NCBI RefSeq assembly: GCF_022227845.1
Contig: NZ_JAJNQN010000021.1
Location: forward strand, 1-64,000
DNA: 64,000 bases
Direction: 5' to 3'
From: Ectothiorhodospira lacustris
Lineage (GTDB): Bacteria > Pseudomonadota > Gammaproteobacteria > Ectothiorhodospirales > Ectothiorhodospiraceae
Below the pieces are notes generated by a model that saw nothing but the letters and a program-made list of their open reading frames with translations, made no database searches and was not told where the DNA came from. The position numbers and the translations under genes were made by a program. Within the stretch, counting starts at the first letter, position 1. Each line of letters starts with the position of its first letter. Of the stretch, positions 9,087-18,213 are shown in pieces.

Positions 9087-10783
9087 GTCTCATAGCGGAC
9101 TTCCACCAGGGCGCTGATCAGGCCCTTGATGATCCGGCTGCTCTGGTTGTGGGGAAAGTTCAGTTCGATCAGGGTAACACCGCCCTTGCGGCAGGCATCG
9201 CTATAGGTTTTTTCAAAACCGGCGGCCGAATCCGGGTTTGCGTAGGCCAGGCCGAACAGGGCCGCCGCGCTGCGAAACGTCAGGCCATGGGGCAACTGGA
9301 ACAGGGCTTGGAAATGCTCCTTCTGTTCCGCGGCGGGTAGCAGATTGAAGATCCCGCCGCCGTCATTGTTGAGGACCACGATGATCAGCGGGTGGTGACA
9401 GCGGGGTGCCAGTGCCAGGCTGTTCAGATCATGGAGCAGGGACAGATCGCCGATCAGCAGGGTCGCCCCGGCTGGATGACCCATGGCCAGGCCCATGGCC
9501 GTGGCCACCAGCCCGTCGATGCCGCTGGCCCCCCGGTTGGTGATGCAGCGATTGCCCCGTCCAGGCCGGGCGACCATGTCCAGCAGCCGGATGCTCAGAC
9601 TGTTGCCGGGCAGCAGCAGCATGTTCTCGGGGATCATGTCGGCGATGATGCGGGCAGCGGCCGGCTCCGAGAAGGGATAGGTCAGCGTCAGCTCCAGATG
9701 TTCGCTGAGTTGGGACTGCAGGGATTCGATACCCAGCCCCCGCTGAGGCGGGACTCGGAGCTGGTTGCAGAACTCAGGAATCGAGGCCTGTATCTGGGTG
9801 GCGTGGTGCTCCGGGTCCAGGCCGTCCTCATGGGGGCTCACCAGCCAGTACTGGCCCTGGAAGCACGCCAGCCATTGGTTGATTCGCTTACTGGTAATGC
9901 GGCCGCCGAACTGGACCACCTGATGCATGGCCTTGAGACGGCGCCTGACGTGGGTGATCGCCAGCAGCAGGTCCGGATGGGCCAGCACGCAGGGGTGCTC
10001 CCGGAGACGTAATTGACTGCCGATGTCGGCCAGAATGGGCACTGAGGCCGTTTCGGCCAGGGCCAGGACCGCCTCAGCCTCTTCGGTGTCCAGCTGGCCG
10101 GCGACGAAGATCACCGGCTCCCTGAGCCGGTGCAGGCTGAAACCGGGATGCGGGGGCGGAGACATTTCCACCGGCGGCACGTCGGCCAGCCAGGGACCGA
10201 AGTCGATGGAGTCCGAGGTGCCGTAGAGCGGTTCACGAAACGGCACATTGATGTGGACCGGCCCCCGGTCAGGTCCTCGCAGTCGGGCAAGGACCGCATC
10301 CAGCTGCTGGGCCAGCCAGCCGCCGGACAGCGTGGCGTCGGGGGGCGGCAGATTCAGGGCCGCCCGCGTATGGCTCTGGAAGATCCCCGGCTGGACGATG
10401 GCCTGGTTGGCGCCGCAGCCCACCAGTTCCTCAGGGCGATCGGCGGTGACCGCCACCAGGGGCTGATGGGTCTGGAAGGCCTCCACCAGGGCCGGGTGCA
10501 GGTTGGGTACGGCGGTGCCCGAGGTGGTGATCAGGGCGACCGGACGTTGCCCGGCCTTGCATAGCCCCAGACCCAGGAAGGCCAGGCCCCGCTCATCGAA
10601 GTGGGTATGCAGCCCCAGGTCGGGATGGTCGTCACGATAGCGGGCGGCCGCCAGGGACAGCGGTGCACTGCGACTGCCCGGCGCCAGACAAATATCGCGG
10701 ACGCCGTGCTGATAGAGACGGTCTATCAGGAGGTGCGCCCACGCCTCGTTGATATGAGTGAATGCTGCCCGCATGATCGACAC
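9083..10783 (-). CDS. menD: SEPHCHC synthase (ThDP-dependent)
   Basis: 566-residue thiamine diphosphate enzyme adding 2-oxoglutarate-derived succinic semialdehyde to isochorismate. Typical MenD features: APGSRSAPLSLAA near the N-terminus, TTSGTAVPNLHPALVEA with the ThDP Glu region following, ANRGASGIDGLVATAMG-like segment (here TNRGASGIDG) and VLNNDGGGIFNLLP, the ThDP-metal motif. Start may be GTG 10783, directly abutting the menF stop, or ATG 10774. Confidence 0.95.
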   Translation of the reverse strand: MSIMRAAFTHINEAWAHLLIDRLYQHGVRDICLAPGSRSAPLSLAAARYRDDHPDLGLHTHFDERGLAFLGLGLCKAGQRPVALITTSGTAVPNLHPALVEAFQTHQPLVAVTADRPEELVGCGANQAIVQPGIFQSHTRAALNLPPPDATLSGGWLAQQLDAVLARLRGPDRGPVHINVPFREPLYGTSDSIDFGPWLADVPPVEMSPPPHPGFSLHRLREPVIFVAGQLDTEEAEAVLALAETASVPILADIGSQLRLREHPCVLAHPDLLLAITHVRRRLKAMHQVVQFGGRITSKRINQWLACFQGQYWLVSPHEDGLDPEHHATQIQASIPEFCNQLRVPPQRGLGIESLQSQLSEHLELTLTYPFSEPAAARIIADMIPENMLLLPGNSLSIRLLDMVARPGRGNRCITNRGASGIDGLVATAMGLAMGHPAGATLLIGDLSLLHDLNSLALAPRCHHPLIIVVLNNDGGGIFNLLPAAEQKEHFQALFQLPHGLTFRSAAALFGLAYANPDSAAGFEKTYSDACRKGGVTLIELNFPHNQSSRIIKGLISALVEVRYET

Positions 10784-12226
10784 TCAGGATTCCAGCACGG
10801 CGAGAAAGGATTCGATCTTGGCTTCCAGCTCGTTCCATTCCGCCTCGGGATCGGAGCCTTCCACGATGCCGACACCGGAGTAGCACAGTGCCTGGTTGCG
10901 ATGGAGCAGGGTGGAACGGATGGCCACGGCAAATTCCGAGCGCTGCGGACAGATCCTGCCGATCACGCCGCTGTACCAGCCGCGGTGGGCGGTCTCCTGT
11001 CGGCTGATCAGGTCCCGGGCCTCGCTGCGGGGAAAGCCGCAGACCGCCGGGGTGGGGTGCAGGGCGGCCAGCAACTGGTCATCGCGCACACCTTCCCTGA
11101 GGGTGGCGTGAATGGGCAGGTAACGGTGCTGGATGCGGTCCAGCTTGAAGATGCGGGCCTGGGCGGGACCCTCGATCTGTGTGATCCAGGGGGCGATCTG
11201 CTCGCGCACATACCGGGTGACCAGTTCATGCTCATGGATTAACTTGGGGTCCTGCAGCAGGATGCGCTCCAGTGCCGTGTCTTCTTGTGCCGTGCCGCCG
11301 CGGCGTACGGTGCCGGCCAGGGATTCGGTGAACACGTGGCGGCCCACGCGACTGAACAGCCGCTCCGGGGAGCATCCCATGAACAACCGTTCTCCGTTTT
11401 CCATGGCAAAGCAGAAACTGCCCGGGTTGCTCTGGTGCCAGCGCTCCAGGGTCAGGAAGGCAGGTGGGGGGGCAGTCAGCTGCAGATCCACCCGTCGGGC
11501 CAGCACCACCTTGCGGATGAGGCCCTGGGTGATGTGTGTGAGGATGTTGCCGATATGCCGACTGCAGGTGTCAAAATCCATGTGATCGACGCGCCGGGTG
11601 ATGCGGACCGGCGGAGGGAGCGGACCGTCCGCCGTTGTCTGACGCAGGTGGCACAGGGCGGCGATGAGTCGCGTCTTGCGGGTCATGAAATCCCGCCGCG
11701 AGCCCGCCAGCAGGTTGACGCCCAGGCGGTATTGTCCCGCCTGTCGGCGCAGCTCGATGGCCGGCAGCACGAAGCGGGCCGCAGGAAACCCCTCCCAGTC
11801 ATCCCGTCCGGGCAGGCCGTCGAAGGAGAGGCCGCCGATGAAGGCGGTGGCTTGTCCACCGAGGGTGTCATGGACCCGGCGCAGCAGGGCAGGATAGGCG
11901 GCGGCTTCCCGGGCGCTCAGCTCCACGGCGATGCCGATGCCGGCGATGCTTTCGTCCCCTTCCCGATTCTGCCACAGGCTGCGCTCGCCGGCCGGTGCGG
12001 CCTGCAGCCAGCGGAAGGGACTGGTCCTCGGGACGGGCACGCTCAGGTGCAGCAGGTGGTCGCTGCGGAAGGACCAGTTCTTGATCCGGCCCAGCAGGGT
12101 TTCCACCGCCCCATGCAGGGGGCTGCCGGTATCCAGACAGTCGCCTCCGGCATCTCGGCCCACGCCCGGAGTACCGGCGCCCAGGGGCTGGTCGAGTGAT
12201 ACCGGATATTGACTGACTGATGACAC
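10784..12226 (-). CDS. menF: Isochorismate synthase
   Basis: 480-residue chorismate-utilising enzyme converting chorismate to isochorismate, the first menaquinone step. Diagnostic segments are KVVLARR, FMGCSPERLFSR, ESLAGTVRRGG, HEHELVTRYVREQI, LHPTPAVCGFPR and WYSGVIGRI near the C-terminus. I chose GTG 12226 because AGAGG lies 7 bases upstream; a TTG at 12244 would add 6 residues. It heads the men operon. Confidence 0.93.
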   Translation of the reverse strand: MSSVSQYPVSLDQPLGAGTPGVGRDAGGDCLDTGSPLHGAVETLLGRIKNWSFRSDHLLHLSVPVPRTSPFRWLQAAPAGERSLWQNREGDESIAGIGIAVELSAREAAAYPALLRRVHDTLGGQATAFIGGLSFDGLPGRDDWEGFPAARFVLPAIELRRQAGQYRLGVNLLAGSRRDFMTRKTRLIAALCHLRQTTADGPLPPPVRITRRVDHMDFDTCSRHIGNILTHITQGLIRKVVLARRVDLQLTAPPPAFLTLERWHQSNPGSFCFAMENGERLFMGCSPERLFSRVGRHVFTESLAGTVRRGGTAQEDTALERILLQDPKLIHEHELVTRYVREQIAPWITQIEGPAQARIFKLDRIQHRYLPIHATLREGVRDDQLLAALHPTPAVCGFPRSEARDLISRQETAHRGWYSGVIGRICPQRSEFAVAIRSTLLHRNQALCYSGVGIVEGSDPEAEWNELEAKIESFLAVLES

Positions 12227-12335
12227 GGTACATCCTCTGAACAAGTGGCCGGCCTCGCGCTCCCGTTCCGGATCGCCCGGCGGCTCCGGGGGGCGGGCAG
12301 GATCCGTCGCCGTCGTGAAGCGCCGCCCGCCGAAA

Positions 12336-12341
12336 ATTATA
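12336..12341 (-). promoter_or_regulatory. Candidate -10 element of the men operon
   Basis: On the minus strand these bases read TATAAT, a perfect -10 hexamer, about 110 bases before the menF start codon. No good -35 hexamer precedes it, which would suit an activator-dependent promoter. The implied transcription start is near 12329. Confidence 0.5.
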
Positions 12342-12364
12342 AAAACCGGTTAATGAGGGCAGAT

Positions 12365-12378
12365 ATGACTTATATCAC
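12365..12378. promoter_or_regulatory. CRP/FNR-family-like operator upstream of menF
   Basis: The plus strand reads ATGACTTATATCAC. It scores about 7 of 10 against the FNR pattern TTGAT-N4-ATCAA, and the slightly wider TATGA-N6-TCACT scores 8 of 10 against the CRP pattern TGTGA-N6-TCACA. Its centre lies about 42 bases upstream of the start inferred from the TATAAT box, the usual position for class II activation by this regulator family. This is a prediction only. Confidence 0.4.
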
Positions 12379-12483
12379 TTTGGATTGTGCCACAGGAGGG
12401 ACGTTCCGAAATGCCGTGATAGCGGCATCATGGATCACCGGGTCAGCTATATGTTAATAAAAATGGGTTGCAAGTCAGTCCTG

Positions 12484-12512
12484 CTTGAAAGCCCGCTGCC
12501 CCGGCCCAATAT
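12484..12512 (+). promoter_or_regulatory. Sigma32 (heat-shock) promoter of clpB
   Basis: CTTGAAA at 12484-12490, a perfect sigma32 -35 core, is followed after 14 bases by CCCAATAT at 12505-12512, close to the CCCCATNT -10 pattern. It lies about 40 bases before the clpB start. The htpG gene in this window has a matching element. Confidence 0.8.
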
Positions 12513-12552
12513 CCAGGATTAATCTGACATAGTCTCAAGGGGTTTTGCCACC

Positions 12553-15138
12553 ATGCGCATGGACAAATTCACCAGCAAGTTCCAGATGGCACTGGCCGAT
12601 GCCCAGTCCCTGGCGGTGGGCCGTGATCACCAGATGATCGAACCGATACATCTGATGATCGCCCTGCTGGACCAGGCGGGGGGATCGGTACGGCCCCTCC
12701 TGGCCCAGGCCGGTGTCAATGTGAACCTGCTGCGGTCCCAGTTGGGGGAGGCCCTGGAGCGCCTGCCCAGTGTGGAGGGGGCCGCCGGTGACCTGCATAT
12801 CTCCAACGACCTGGGCCGGCTACTGAATCTGTGCGACAAGCTGGCGCAGGATCGCAAGGACCAGTTCATCTCCTCCGAGCTGTTCGTGCTGGCGGCCCTG
12901 GAACATCAGGGGCAGCTGGGAGAAGTGCTCAGAAAGACCGGGGCGGCCAAGGGGGCCATCGACCGGGCCGTCAACGATCTGCGCGGTGGTCAGCGGGTGG
13001 AGGACCCCAACGCGGAGGAACAGCGCAAGGCCCTGGAAAAATACACCATCGACCTCACCGAGCGGGCCGAGCAGGGCAAGCTGGATCCGGTGATCGGTCG
13101 TGACGAGGAAATCCGCCGTGCCATTCAGGTGCTGCAGCGCCGCACCAAGAACAACCCCGTTCTCATCGGTGAGCCCGGCGTGGGCAAGACCGCCATCGTT
13201 GAGGGGCTGGCCCAGCGCATCGTCGACGGCGCGGTGCCCGAGGGTCTCAAGGACCGGCGGCTGCTGTCTCTGGACATGGGATCACTCATCGCCGGGGCCA
13301 AGTTCCGCGGCGATTTCGAAGAGCGTCTCAAAGCGGTGCTCAGCGACCTGGCCAAGCAGGAGGGGCGAGTGATCCTGTTCATCGACGAGCTGCACACCAT
13401 GGTGGGTGCCGGCAAGGCGGAAGGCTCCATGGACGCGGGCAACATGCTCAAGCCCGCCCTGGCCCGAGGCGAGCTCCACTGCATCGGTGCCACCACCCTG
13501 GACGAATACCGCAAGTACGTGGAAAAGGATGCCGCCCTGGAGCGGCGTTTTCAGAAAGTGCTGGTGAACGAGCCCAATGTGGAAGACACCATCGCCATCC
13601 TGCGCGGCCTGAAGGAACGCTATGAAGTCCATCATGGGGTGGACATCACGGATCCTGCCATCGTCGCCGCCGCGACCCTCTCCCATCGCTACATCACGGA
13701 TCGGCAGCTACCGGATAAGGCCATCGACCTGGTGGATGAGGCAGCCAGTCGCATCCGCATGGAGATCGACTCCAAGCCTGAGAGCATGGATCGTCTGGAA
13801 CGGCGTCTGATTCAGCTCAAGATCGAGCGCGAAGCCCTGAAGAAAGAATCCGATGAAGCCTCCCGCAAGCGTCTGGAGGCCCTGGAGGTGGAGATCGAAA
13901 AGCTGGAGCGGGAGTATTCGGACCTGGATGAGATCTGGAAGGCGGAAAAGGCCGCCCTGTCCGGCACCGCCTCCATAAAGGAGGAGTTGGAGCGGGCCCG
14001 TCTGGAACTGGAGACCGCCCGCCGGGCCGGCGACCTGGGCCGCATGTCCGAGCTGCAGTACGGCCGCATTCCCGAGTTGGAACGGCAACTGGACATGGCC
14101 GCCCAGGCGGAAATGCATGAGATGCGACTGTTGCGCAACAAGGTGACCGAGGAAGAAATCGCTGATGTGGTGTCCCGTTGGACCGGCATCCCCGTCTCCA
14201 AGATGCTGGAAGGTGAGCGGGAAAAGCTGCTGCGCATGGAAGAAGCCCTCACCCGGCGCGTCGTGGGTCAGGGCGAGGCGGTCAAGGCCGTCGCCGACGC
14301 CATCCGCCGTGCGCGGGCAGGGCTTTCCGATCCCAACCGCCCCAATGGTTCCTTCCTGTTCCTGGGCCCCACCGGGGTGGGCAAGACCGAACTGACCAAG
14401 GCCCTGGCTGCGTTCCTGTTCGACACCGAAGAGGCCATGGTGCGCATCGATATGTCGGAATTCATGGAGAAACATTCCGTGGCCCGGCTCATCGGTGCCC
14501 CGCCGGGCTATGTGGGGTACGAAGAAGGTGGCTATCTGACCGAGGCGGTCAGGCGCAAGCCCTACTCGGTGATCCTGCTGGATGAGGTGGAAAAGGCCCA
14601 TTCGGACGTCTTCAACGTGCTGTTGCAGGTGCTTGATGACGGCCGTCTCACCGATGGCCAGGGTCGCACCGTGGATTTTCGCAACTGCGTGATCGTGATG
14701 ACCTCCAATCTGGGTTCCCAGTTGATCCAGGAGATGGCCGGAGAGGAACGCTACGACGAGATGAAGGCAGCGGTGATGGAGGTGGTCGGCACCCATTTCC
14801 GCCCCGAGTTCATCAATCGTGTGGATGAGGTGGTGGTCTTCCACCCTCTGGGTCGGGAACAGATTCGCGCCATCACCACCATCCAGCTGGATTATCTGCG
14901 CCGCCGCCTGGCGGAGCGCGACCTGCAGCTCACGGTGTCCGAGGCGGCCTTGGACCGGCTGGGCGAGGCCGGGTTCGATCCGGTCTACGGGGCCAGACCC
15001 CTGAAGCGGGCGATTCAGCAGCAACTGGAAAACCCGCTGGCCCAGCGTATCCTGCGGGGCGAGTATCATCCCGGTGACGCCGTGGTGGTGGATTGCGCCG
15101 GGGAGGGGCTGACCTTCGGCAAGGATCGTCCGAGCTGA
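12553..15138 (+). CDS. clpB: ATP-dependent disaggregase ClpB
   Basis: 861-residue AAA+ disaggregase that works with DnaK to rescue aggregated proteins. The N-terminal repeat domain begins with the ClpB-type [20 protein letters not shown]. Walker A motifs are GEPGVGKT (residues 206-213) and GPTGVGKT (605-612), with a long coiled-coil middle domain (about 405-525, rich in E, K and L) between them, which distinguishes ClpB from ClpA/ClpC. Length agrees with E. coli ClpB (857). AAGGGG upstream serves as ribosome-binding site, and a sigma32-type promoter lies at 12484. Confidence 0.98.
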   Translation: MRMDKFTSKFQMALADAQSLAVGRDHQMIEPIHLMIALLDQAGGSVRPLLAQAGVNVNLLRSQLGEALERLPSVEGAAGDLHISNDLGRLLNLCDKLAQDRKDQFISSELFVLAALEHQGQLGEVLRKTGAAKGAIDRAVNDLRGGQRVEDPNAEEQRKALEKYTIDLTERAEQGKLDPVIGRDEEIRRAIQVLQRRTKNNPVLIGEPGVGKTAIVEGLAQRIVDGAVPEGLKDRRLLSLDMGSLIAGAKFRGDFEERLKAVLSDLAKQEGRVILFIDELHTMVGAGKAEGSMDAGNMLKPALARGELHCIGATTLDEYRKYVEKDAALERRFQKVLVNEPNVEDTIAILRGLKERYEVHHGVDITDPAIVAAATLSHRYITDRQLPDKAIDLVDEAASRIRMEIDSKPESMDRLERRLIQLKIEREALKKESDEASRKRLEALEVEIEKLEREYSDLDEIWKAEKAALSGTASIKEELERARLELETARRAGDLGRMSELQYGRIPELERQLDMAAQAEMHEMRLLRNKVTEEEIADVVSRWTGIPVSKMLEGEREKLLRMEEALTRRVVGQGEAVKAVADAIRRARAGLSDPNRPNGSFLFLGPTGVGKTELTKALAAFLFDTEEAMVRIDMSEFMEKHSVARLIGAPPGYVGYEEGGYLTEAVRRKPYSVILLDEVEKAHSDVFNVLLQVLDDGRLTDGQGRTVDFRNCVIVMTSNLGSQLIQEMAGEERYDEMKAAVMEVVGTHFRPEFINRVDEVVVFHPLGREQIRAITTIQLDYLRRRLAERDLQLTVSEAALDRLGEAGFDPVYGARPLKRAIQQQLENPLAQRILRGEYHPGDAVVVDCAGEGLTFGKDRPS

Positions 15139-15158
15139 AGGAAAAAAGGACCGGGGAG

Positions 15159-15190
15159 GGGGCGGGTGGACCGCCCTTCGGGCTTTTCCA
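15159..15190 (+). terminator. Rho-independent-type terminator after clpB
   Basis: GGGCGG pairs with CCGCCC around GTGGA, and an overlapping GCCC-TTC-GGGC hairpin is followed directly by TTTT and further T-rich sequence. It lies 20 bases after the clpB stop. Confidence 0.6.
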
Positions 15191-15218
15191 TTTTTCCATT
15201 TCATCATATGCTTCGTCC

Positions 15219-15518
15219 ATGAGCGAAACACTGCAATTATCAGGTGAACTGGTCCAGCAGCTTCAGGAGGTGCTGGCGAGTCACGATCCCCGCTGTGGGG
15301 ACCCTCTGGTCGCGGTCCAGTACATGGCCGCCGTTACCGGCTATTTACTGGCCTGCCAGCATGTGCCGGATGATCGGCGCCGGGAGTTTCTGGAGCAACT
15401 GCAGTCCTTCATGGGGAGTGTGTTCGAGGACGTGGCGGCACAGCAGCGCCAAGTGCCGCCGGAACCTGTACACGCCCCTCAGGAGGCCTTCGGTATCTGG
15501 CGTCCGGGCGATCCGTGA
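15219..15518 (+). CDS. Small hypothetical protein
   Basis: 99 residues starting MSETLQLSGELVQQLQEVL; predicted mostly helical and soluble, with a Pro-rich tail (QVPPEPVHAPQEAFG). I do not recognise a family. The start was chosen as the ATG after the clpB terminator; the frame stays open upstream but overlaps that terminator. It is convergent with the TM2 gene, 15 bases away. Confidence 0.55.
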   Translation: MSETLQLSGELVQQLQEVLASHDPRCGDPLVAVQYMAAVTGYLLACQHVPDDRRREFLEQLQSFMGSVFEDVAAQQRQVPPEPVHAPQEAFGIWRPGDP

Positions 15519-15533
15519 TCTCCCGGATGGTTT

Positions 15534-16037
15534 TCAGGTCCTGTCACGCGATGTGCGCCGACCCTTGTCGGCCTTCAACAGTGCCCTCAGCATGGCCTCT
15601 TGCTGATTGAACGCAGCCGGTTGTTCCCCGAGAGAAGGATCCTTTGCCGTTTCCGGCGCGTCCCTTCGCCCCTGATAGCCCGGTGGCGGCCGGTGTCCCG
15701 GTTGCAGGAAGTGACGCATGCGCAGGGCCTTGTTGAGGTGTGTAATACGGCGGTCGATCCAGAACAGGTCGAAGACCAGGGCGCCCAGCAGGCCCAGGCC
15801 CGGTAGCAGCAGCCAGACCCGGGTCCCGAGGAACAGGCCGGCGAGCAGCCACAGGGTCAGGAGCAGATAAGCCGCCCCGCCGAGGGGCTCCTTCAAATAG
15901 AATCGATGCAGGCCCAGCGGGAAACCGGCCATCAGACCGTAAGCAACCATAGGGCGGCGCATGTCGCGGACGTAGCGGGCATTCATCTGCTGCAGACCTG
16001 CCCCCTTGAGGTCCAGGCGCTTCCAGTCTCGGCCCAT
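15534..16037 (-). CDS. TM2-domain membrane protein
   Basis: 167 residues. After a basic N-terminus it has the TM2 signature GFPLGLHRFYLKEPLGG (about residues 39-55) followed by two close hydrophobic helices (AAYLLLTLWLLAGLFLG and VWLLLPGLGLLGALVFDLFWI). The C-terminal 50 residues are polar and probably cytoplasmic. TM2 proteins are inner-membrane proteins of unknown function. The gene stands alone on the minus strand, divergent from the LysR gene 68 bases away. Confidence 0.75.
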   Translation of the reverse strand: MGRDWKRLDLKGAGLQQMNARYVRDMRRPMVAYGLMAGFPLGLHRFYLKEPLGGAAYLLLTLWLLAGLFLGTRVWLLLPGLGLLGALVFDLFWIDRRITHLNKALRMRHFLQPGHRPPPGYQGRRDAPETAKDPSLGEQPAAFNQQEAMLRALLKADKGRRTSRDRT

Positions 16038-16105
16038 GCGTATCCTCCTGCTGCAATCAAGATGCCGACCATCAGAGTGTAGGACGAAATCAGGGATATC
16101 CCATC

Positions 16106-17035
16106 ATGGCTGACCGACGACTGCAGGTGTTCTATACGGTGGCGCGACTGTTGTCGTTCACCAAAGCGGCGGAGGCCCTGCACATGACCCAGCCGGCGGT
16201 CACCTTCCAGGTCCGCCAGCTGGAAGAGCATTTCAATACGCGGCTGTTCGATCGTACCCATAACCGGGTCAGCCTCACGGAGGCCGGCCGGACCGCCTAC
16301 GGCTATGCCGAGCGTATCTTCGAGGCCTATGCGGAGATGGATAATGCCATCCGGGAGATCACGGGCGATATTACCGGGGCCCTGACCCTGGGGGCCAGCA
16401 CCACCATTGCCGAGTACATGCTCCCGGCCCTGCTGGGCAACTTCAAGCAGAAGTACCCGGAGGTGAGCCTGCGCCTGAAGGTGTCCAATTCCGAGGGGAT
16501 CGTCTCCATGGTGGAGAACAACGTCATCGATCTGGGGGTGGTGGAAGGACCTGTTTCCAACCGCAACCTTCAGGTGGAGGTGTGTCGCTTGGATCAGCTG
16601 GTGGTCATCGTGCCGCCCTCTCACCCACTGGCGGCGAAGGATTGCGTGAGCATCGCAGAGGTCCTGCCGTTCCCGTTCATCTGCCGGGAGGAAGGCTCCG
16701 GCACCCGCGAGGTGATCATGGACTATCTGGCGGCCCAGGATGTGGATCGCAATGCCCTGGCCATCTGCCTGGAACTGGGCAGCCCCGAGGCGATCAAAGG
16801 CGCTGTCGAGGCCGGCATGGGTGTATCCATCCTCTCCCGCTCCACCATCGACAAGGAACTGGCCCTGGCGCGTCTGGTGGGCATCCCGCTGGAGCCGCCC
16901 CTGACGCGGCAGTTTTCGTTCGTGCATCAGCGTCAGAAGTTCCGGTTGCGGGCCATGGAGGAGTTGCTCTCCTTCGCTCGCGATTACTGCGAAACCCAGT
17001 CCGCTGCTGAAGGGGAGCGCTGTCTGTCTTCTTGA
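16106..17035 (+). CDS. LysR-family transcriptional regulator
   Basis: 309 residues. The N-terminal winged helix-turn-helix is clear (LQVFYTVARLLSFTKAAEALHMTQPAVTFQVRQLEEHF, residues 5-42), followed by the periplasmic-binding-like effector domain starting near residue 90 (GALTLGASTTIAEYMLPALL). The effector is unknown; the sequence resembles the CysB/CbbR/YeiE-type group by eye. It precedes a three-gene operon on the same strand (57-base gap) and may regulate it or the divergent TM2 gene. Confidence 0.88.
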   Translation: MADRRLQVFYTVARLLSFTKAAEALHMTQPAVTFQVRQLEEHFNTRLFDRTHNRVSLTEAGRTAYGYAERIFEAYAEMDNAIREITGDITGALTLGASTTIAEYMLPALLGNFKQKYPEVSLRLKVSNSEGIVSMVENNVIDLGVVEGPVSNRNLQVEVCRLDQLVVIVPPSHPLAAKDCVSIAEVLPFPFICREEGSGTREVIMDYLAAQDVDRNALAICLELGSPEAIKGAVEAGMGVSILSRSTIDKELALARLVGIPLEPPLTRQFSFVHQRQKFRLRAMEELLSFARDYCETQSAAEGERCLSS

Positions 17036-17092
17036 TCGTGCAGGTTCGGGACCGGGTGTTTTCAGGCCGCGAGACCCTGCAGGGAGTCCGCC

Positions 17093-17836
17093 ATGAAGAA
17101 CTACGCGGTTGTACAGCACAGCTATGCGGAATTTCTCGGGCTGATCGAGAGCCATCTCGAGCGGCGGGACATTGGGTTCAGTTATTTCCGTCCCTTCGTG
17201 GGGCAGGGACTGCCGGGCTCCGCCGCCCCGTTCGATGGCCTCTGGCTGTTGGGTGGCGCCTGGTCCACCGCCGACGAGACCCACAATCCCCAGGTGCCCG
17301 ACGAGTTGCATCTGATCGGTATTTTTCAGAAGGCTCGGCGTCCGGTGGTGGGGCTGGGCATGGGGGGGCTGCTGGTGGCGCAGGCGTCCGGTGGCGAGGC
17401 CTCGCGGGAGCCTGCCTTCAGGGCGGGTTTCGTCACCGCCCGCAAGACGGTGACAGGCGAGGGTGATCCGCTGGCGGAAGCCGTGGATGGGCGGCAGGTG
17501 CTGGTCATGCACCACGGCAGTGTGGCATTGCCTGAAGGACTCACCCCGATCCTGGTGGATGACTCGGGCCGCTGGCTGGCGATACGACCGGACCCCATGA
17601 CCTACGGCCTGCTGTTCCGCCCCGAGCTCAAGCCGGGCATGCTGGAGGACATCATCATGGAGCCGGGCCACAACCCGCCGCCGAACATCACCGAACTGCT
17701 GGTGCAGGCCCGAGAGGCCTGGCCGGGGATGCAGGACTTGACGGCGCAGGTGGTGGCGGCCCTGGTGACCGCGCTGGGCCTGATGCAGGAACGTCGCAAG
17801 ATGCCCGTGTTTAATCTCAAACTGGAGCCTAAGTGA
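17093..17836 (+). CDS. Class I glutamine amidotransferase-like protein lacking the catalytic triad
   Basis: 247 residues with the layout of a class I GATase: WLLGGAWST, then the nucleophile-elbow position GLGMGGLL (residues 87-94), then VMHHGSVALPEG, then LLFRPEL (174-180). In active enzymes the elbow is G-x-C-x-G and the late motif is F-H-P-E. Here the Cys position is Gly89 and the His position is Arg176, so glutaminase activity should be absent. The protein is probably a binding or regulatory descendant. It overlaps the next gene by 4 bases (GTGA). Confidence 0.6.
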   Translation: MKNYAVVQHSYAEFLGLIESHLERRDIGFSYFRPFVGQGLPGSAAPFDGLWLLGGAWSTADETHNPQVPDELHLIGIFQKARRPVVGLGMGGLLVAQASGGEASREPAFRAGFVTARKTVTGEGDPLAEAVDGRQVLVMHHGSVALPEGLTPILVDDSGRWLAIRPDPMTYGLLFRPELKPGMLEDIIMEPGHNPPPNITELLVQAREAWPGMQDLTAQVVAALVTALGLMQERRKMPVFNLKLEPK

Positions 17837-18213
17837 GTCTGCCCCCCCCTTCCACCCATCGCGCCCCTGCGGCCTCCGAACGACGTCTGCGGGACCTGTA
17901 TCGTGGCCTGTCGGCCCCGGATCAGGAGACCCTGCTGGCCTTTGCGGAGTTTCTTGCCGGCCGCACTCCGGCGGTGCCGGTCTCCATCCCCTTACCGGAA
18001 CCCATTCCCCGCCCCGCCGAGGAAACGGTGATCCGGGCCATGAAGCGCCTGTCGGCCACCTATCCCGCGCTGGACAAGGCGCGTCTGCTCAACGAGACTT
18101 CTCAGCTCATGACGCAACATGTGATGCAGGGGCGTGGGGCCGTGGAAGTGATTGATGAACTGGAGGCGGTGTTTGCCCGCCATTATCAGCGTCTGTGCGA
18201 GAAGCCTGAATGA
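17833..18213 (+). CDS. Hypothetical protein in the GATase-like/PerM operon
   Basis: 126 residues, start GTG overlapping the upstream stop. Mostly helical: ERRLRDLYRGLSAPDQETLLAFAEFLAGR, a Pro-rich linker (SIPLPEPIPRPAEE), then a helical C-terminus (VIRAMKRLSATYPALDKARLLNETSQLMTQHVM is the longest helix region). No recognised catalytic motif or signal peptide. The overlap with both neighbours implies co-translation with the amidotransferase-like protein and the permease. Confidence 0.7.
   Translation: MSLPPPSTHRAPAASERRLRDLYRGLSAPDQETLLAFAEFLAGRTPAVPVSIPLPEPIPRPAEETVIRAMKRLSATYPALDKARLLNETSQLMTQHVMQGRGAVEVIDELEAVFARHYQRLCEKPE

Larger units (their letters stand above)
12227..12552. other. Divergent menF/clpB intergenic region
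   Basis: 326 bases without a gene, AT-rich between about 12336 and 12470 in an otherwise GC-rich window. It holds the candidate menF promoter with a CRP/FNR-like box on the left and the sigma32-type clpB promoter on the right. A small inverted repeat ATGCCG-N6-CGGCAT lies at 12411-12428. Confidence 0.7.
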
